From Burkholderia plantarii (GTDB taxonomy: Bacteria > Pseudomonadota > Gammaproteobacteria > Burkholderiales > Burkholderiaceae): a stretch of 64,000 bases of DNA. Positions 60,435-64,000 of the stretch are shown one piece after another (the stretch's first letter is position 1; each line of letters begins with the position of its first letter). A program made the position numbers and the translations under genes. Below the pieces are notes generated by a model. The model did not search any database. It saw nothing but the letters and a program-made list of their open reading frames with translations, and was not told the origin of the DNA. The stretch is taken from NCBI RefSeq assembly GCF_001411805.1, contig NZ_CP007213.1, forward strand, positions 2,852,001 to 2,916,000, in the 5' to 3' direction.

Positions 60435-63400
60435 TCACAATTCAGAAAGAACGGACTTCCATGGCATATCCCTGGAGGCATTTTGCAACGTCTCCCTTAT
60501 AGTTTGAAGCTGATCAAGAACGGCTTGTTTGCCGCCCAAGTCGGCATTCTGAATAAGTTGGTTGACCTTTTGGAAGTAAGTATTTGGATGCTTGCCATTG
60601 TGCAATATCCCCGCGAGATCGTCGGAATTGTTTCGATTCGGCAAGAACACGCCATTCAATTCGGAATCTACATCAATGCCATATTTTGAGAGAATGGCGC
60701 GAGCCGGCGCAGCTTCTTTCGAAGTATCTCCCACGATATGGTGTGCTGCCGAGTTTGCCGGGCGCGTGACGCCCGATTTCTCCATATTGTTGCTCAATTT
60801 GACCGAACACCAACCCCACGGATCGATCCATCGTTGGGCGTTGCGGCCGTAGGCGTATAAATTCTCCCCGCCGTACAACCCGATCGGGTCCTGACCGACA
60901 AACCGCCCGACATCCGGATCATAAAACCGGAATGTGTTGTAGTGCAGCCCCGTGCTTTCGTCGGCGTACTGCCCAGCGAATCGCAGCGGTTGCTCTGTCC
61001 GCGCGGTCGGCAGCAGGCCCGCATCCGTCTCGACCCTGCCCCAGGCATTGTAGCGCCCGGCCCAGGCGAGCTCACCCGCCTCGTCCGTCATCTCGAGTGG
61101 CGCGCCTACCAGGTCGGTATGGAAGTGATAGATCCGGGCCGGCCGCCGCGCCTGCTCGATGGCGGCGGCGGCCATCGCCTCGGCCAGCATGGCATCGACC
61201 CGCGCCGCAGGCGTGTAAGGCGCATCCGGGCTGTACACGTAGCTGCTCACGCCGGTGTCGCGCACCTCCTGCGCGAGCCGCAGCCCTTCCCATACGAACC
61301 GCTTCGTTTCCTCGCGCAGCGTTACGCCGCGCACGTCGAGCGTCGTATCGGTCTTGGCGATGCGCCGCCCGAGCGGATCGTAGGCGAAACGCGTCTCCAC
61401 CACCCCACGCGCGCCCTGCGTGCGCACGGCCACGAGCCGATCCTGCCCGTCGTACGTGAACTGCTGGCGCTGATTCGCGCCGCGCAGCTTGGTCGCGAGA
61501 TTGCCGAACGCGTCGTAGTCGAAGCGCAGGTTCTGCCACATGCGCAGCCGGTTGCCCTCGACATAGCCGCGGCTGCTGCGTTGCGCATCGTCGAGCAGGT
61601 TGCCGGCGGCGTCCCAGGCGAACGATTCGAGCTGCCGGTCGGCGGTGTTGACGCGCTGCGTCAGATAGCCGGCCGGATCGTAGCTGAACTGCGTGCTGCC
61701 GCGCAGGCTGTCGTGGCTCTCGGCCAGTTCGCCGGCGGCGTCGTAGCCATAGTTGCGCCACAGCTGGCCTTGCCCCCGCGCAAGCGCGTCGGGCCGGAAG
61801 CCGGACGATTGCCAGATCTTGCGGCCCAGCAGGTCATAGGCGGTGCGCTCGGTCAGGCGGCCCTGCGTGCGCGTCAACTCGCGATGCAGGTCGTCGCGCT
61901 CGAAATCGCTGACGACCTGGTCGCCGTGGCGAATCTGGTGCACGTGCCCCGAGCCGTAGCGCAGCATCTGCAGCGTCTGCTCGTGTGGCAAGGCGAGCTT
62001 CATCACGTGGTCGAGCCCGTCGAGCGTGTATCGGACGCTGCCGTTCGCGCCGTGTTCGGCGGTCAGCCGCCCGGCCTTGTCGTATTCGAACGTCAGCGTG
62101 TCGGGCGCGATGCCGAGCGCCAGCCCGGCCGCGGTCGGCACGCTCGCGACTTCGAGCAGGCGGCCGCCGGTGTCGCGCGCGTAGCGCGTCACCTCGGTAG
62201 GCGTGTGCTGCACGCACAGGTTGCCCATCCGGTCGCGTTCGAAGCGGATCGTGCGCACCGGGCGATCGTTTGGAGCGCGATCCTCGGCCGTACCGACGAT
62301 CTCGAGCGCCACCAGATCGCCGGCCTCGCCGTATTCGAAGCGGCGCAGCACGCCGTCGGGCCGCGTTTCGCTGGTGAGCCGCCCGCCTGCGCTGTATGCG
62401 AACGCGTAGCGCGCGTGCCCCTGTTGCAGCTCGCGCAGGCGCCCCTCGGCGTCATAGTGGTAGCGGGTTCGCCGCCCGGCCGGATCGACCGCCTCGACGA
62501 GTTGCCCGCGCGCATTGCGCAGCAACGTCTGCGTCCGGCCGCCCAGCCCGATGTGCCGGATCATCAGCCCGGCGGCGTCGTATTCGTAGCTTTCGGAACT
62601 GCCGTCGGGATAGGTGACCCGGCGCGCCTCGCCGGTCGGGCGCAGGTCGAACGACACGCGGTGCCCGAGCGCGTTCTCGCGCGCGAGCGGCAGGCCGAAT
62701 GCATCGAAAAAATTGCGCGTGGTCTTGCCCGAGCAATCGGTGTAGGCCACCAGCTCGCCGAGCCGGTTCCACTCGAACGTCTTGCGCCCGCCCAGCGCAT
62801 CGACATGCGCCACCGGCAGCGCGCTCAGTGCCTTCGGATATTCGTAGCGATTCTCCCGGTCGAGCGGATCACGGGTGGCCAGCAGCCGGCCCTGCCGGTC
62901 GTATTCGGCGTGCCAGGCGCTGCCGTCGGGCAAGATGATTTCGACGGGCCGCATGCTGTTGCCGTCGTAGCGCGTTTTCGTGGTGCGACCGAGGGGATCG
63001 GTTTCGGCAACGATGCGGCCGGCGTCGTCGTACTCGAACATCACGGTTCGTTCGCCGGGCAGCGTCAGCATCACGGGCATGCCGGCATCGTTGTACTTGA
63101 GCCCGTAGCGACGGCCGTCGAAATCGAGGTACTCGACGATCTGGAATTGCGCGTCGTAGCGCCATTGCGCGTGGCGGCCGTCGGCATGCCGCACATGGGT
63201 GCGGCGGCCTTCGATGTCGTACTCGAACGCCCAGGCCTCGCCCTCGCTGGTGTGGGTGGCGACCACTCGCGGCGTGCCGTCGATGGCCTTCCACGTATAG
63301 CCCGACGTGAAACCGAGCGCGTTCGAATGGCTCGTCATGCGCCCGTCGGCATAGGTGAAGCGGCGCACTACCGCGCCGTTCGCGTCGGTCACGGAGGCCA

Positions 63401-64000
63401 TCTGGCCGTTTTCGTCATAGCCGTAGGCCACGACGAGGCGGCGCTGATCGCCGCTGACGAGCGACACCTCGGCGAGCCGCTCGTGCGCCGGCTCGTAATC
63501 GAGCACGGCCAGCAAGCCGCCGCAGGTCTGGATTTCACGCACGCGGCCACGGCTGTCGCGCTCGAACTGGCACCACTGGCCGGCCTGATCCTCGATCCGG
63601 CGCACCCAGCCGATGCGGCCCGAGCCCGGCTCGTAGCGGCCGAAGTCGTAATAGGTTTCGCCGACGTCGTGCAGGATGTAGCGGCCATCCGGCGTGCAGG
63701 TCAGATAGCGCTGATCGGCCTCGCTGAACGCGGCCTGACCCGGCTTCAGGATCGGGAAGCCGGCCTCGCGGCCCTGCGCGTCGGTGTACCAGAGCCGACC
63801 GTCACGCGCGTGCAGCCGCAGTTCCCACGGCAGCACCCAGCCGCGCCCAAGCGTGCCGACGTAATCGAGGTCGCTCGAATAGAAGCGCCGGATCGCCACC
63901 GGCATCGGGCTGGGCACGACGTAATCGGTTTCCGATTCGGCCGGGAGGATCTTGCGCCCAGTGGTGACGTCTACCGGGTTGCCGAACATCCCGCCGATCG
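60435..64000 (-). CDS. rhs: Rhs-family polymorphic toxin with C-terminal AHH nuclease domain (5' end outside window)
   Basis: At least 1188 residues of an Rhs protein, open to the window edge. It starts in NPVDVTTGRKILPAESE, has dozens of YD repeats (YDxxGRL type) and the core end LRFAGQYADESTGLHYNTFRFYDPDVGRF with DPIGLYGGENLYAYGRNAQRWIDPWG, the self-cleavage region. The last ~130 residues are the toxin: PANSAAHHIVGDTSKEAAP carries the AHH motif and HNGKHPNTYFQKVNQL the second His block, as in AHH-family HNH-like nucleases. It is probably delivered by a type VI secretion system; no VgrG or PAAR gene is visible here. The toxin tip is AT-richer than the core. Confidence 0.92.
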   Translation of the reverse strand, partial: IGGMFGNPVDVTTGRKILPAESETDYVVPSPMPVAIRRFYSSDLDYVGTLGRGWVLPWELRLHARDGRLWYTDAQGREAGFPILKPGQAAFSEADQRYLTCTPDGRYILHDVGETYYDFGRYEPGSGRIGWVRRIEDQAGQWCQFERDSRGRVREIQTCGGLLAVLDYEPAHERLAEVSLVSGDQRRLVVAYGYDENGQMASVTDANGAVVRRFTYADGRMTSHSNALGFTSGYTWKAIDGTPRVVATHTSEGEAWAFEYDIEGRRTHVRHADGRHAQWRYDAQFQIVEYLDFDGRRYGLKYNDAGMPVMLTLPGERTVMFEYDDAGRIVAETDPLGRTTKTRYDGNSMRPVEIILPDGSAWHAEYDRQGRLLATRDPLDRENRYEYPKALSALPVAHVDALGGRKTFEWNRLGELVAYTDCSGKTTRNFFDAFGLPLARENALGHRVSFDLRPTGEARRVTYPDGSSESYEYDAAGLMIRHIGLGGRTQTLLRNARGQLVEAVDPAGRRTRYHYDAEGRLRELQQGHARYAFAYSAGGRLTSETRPDGVLRRFEYGEAGDLVALEIVGTAEDRAPNDRPVRTIRFERDRMGNLCVQHTPTEVTRYARDTGGRLLEVASVPTAAGLALGIAPDTLTFEYDKAGRLTAEHGANGSVRYTLDGLDHVMKLALPHEQTLQMLRYGSGHVHQIRHGDQVVSDFERDDLHRELTRTQGRLTERTAYDLLGRKIWQSSGFRPDALARGQGQLWRNYGYDAAGELAESHDSLRGSTQFSYDPAGYLTQRVNTADRQLESFAWDAAGNLLDDAQRSSRGYVEGNRLRMWQNLRFDYDAFGNLATKLRGANQRQQFTYDGQDRLVAVRTQGARGVVETRFAYDPLGRRIAKTDTTLDVRGVTLREETKRFVWEGLRLAQEVRDTGVSSYVYSPDAPYTPAARVDAMLAEAMAAAAIEQARRPARIYHFHTDLVGAPLEMTDEAGELAWAGRYNAWGRVETDAGLLPTARTEQPLRFAGQYADESTGLHYNTFRFYDPDVGRFVGQDPIGLYGGENLYAYGRNAQRWIDPWGWCSVKLSNNMEKSGVTRPANSAAHHIVGDTSKEAAPARAILSKYGIDVDSELNGVFLPNRNNSDDLAGILHNGKHPNTYFQKVNQLIQNADLGGKQAVLDQLQTIRETLQNASRDMPWKSVLSEL

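Overview
The window is a stretch of very GC-rich, densely coded beta-proteobacterial DNA. Codon bias, a complete cepacian-type bce exopolysaccharide cluster, DGPF/ECF gene pairs and an Rhs toxin module all point to Burkholderia sensu lato. The species cannot be fixed from the sequence; a plant-associated Burkholderia of the gladioli/glumae type would fit.

Layout. (1) 1-2300: a P-loop sugar/nucleoside kinase cut by the window edge, the decayed remnant of a sugar-phosphate isomerase upstream of it, a small FKBP prolyl isomerase and an AraC-family regulator. (2) 2527-17642: the bce-I exopolysaccharide cluster. bceB to bceK run leftward as one operon-like block (priming transferase, UDP-glucose dehydrogenase, phosphatase, outer-membrane lipoprotein, tyrosine autokinase, five polymerase/glycosyltransferase genes). 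bceA (PMI/GMP) is divergent across an AT-rich 435-bp promoter region. (3) 17.9-22.1 kb: a protein with a transposase-like N-terminal domain, an AT-rich patch, and an ECF42-type sigma factor with two DGPF/YCII partners. (4) 22.4-31.8 kb: a secreted nuclease, a DUF883-SYLF pair behind a good sigma-54 promoter match, an AI-2E-type permease, a TonB receptor with a Zur-like site, and a candidate sRNA with a C-rich loop. (5) 31-36 kb: three regulator/enzyme/transporter units.

(6) 36.1-45.4 kb is the most unusual part: an R-body (reb) locus. Six small RebB-family genes lie in tandem with five further reb-associated genes. Beyond them is an unusual regulator that joins a degenerate sigma-54-activator-type AAA domain to an AraC DNA-binding domain. 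On the opposite strand a lipoprotein, a small helical protein and a DUF1906 (glycoside-hydrolase-like) protein follow a sigma-54 promoter match. Together they suggest production, and perhaps release, of contractile protein ribbons.

(7) 45.5-51.8 kb is a patchy zone with a frameshifted gene, an epoxide hydrolase, an MBL-fold/SDR pair, a chimeric pseudogene made of a pyruvate-oxidase start and a TPR-regulator end, and two hypothetical envelope genes. (8) 51.8-58.8 kb is a tightly overlapping catabolic operon (acyl-CoA dehydrogenase, phosphotransferase, histidine phosphatase, two SDRs, MDR reductase) divergent from a LysR regulator. (9) 58.8-64 kb: an intact IS5-family element abuts the remnant of a second immunity-like gene, then an Imm11-type immunity gene and an Rhs protein with a C-terminal AHH nuclease toxin that runs off the window. 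No tRNA, rRNA or CRISPR array was seen.
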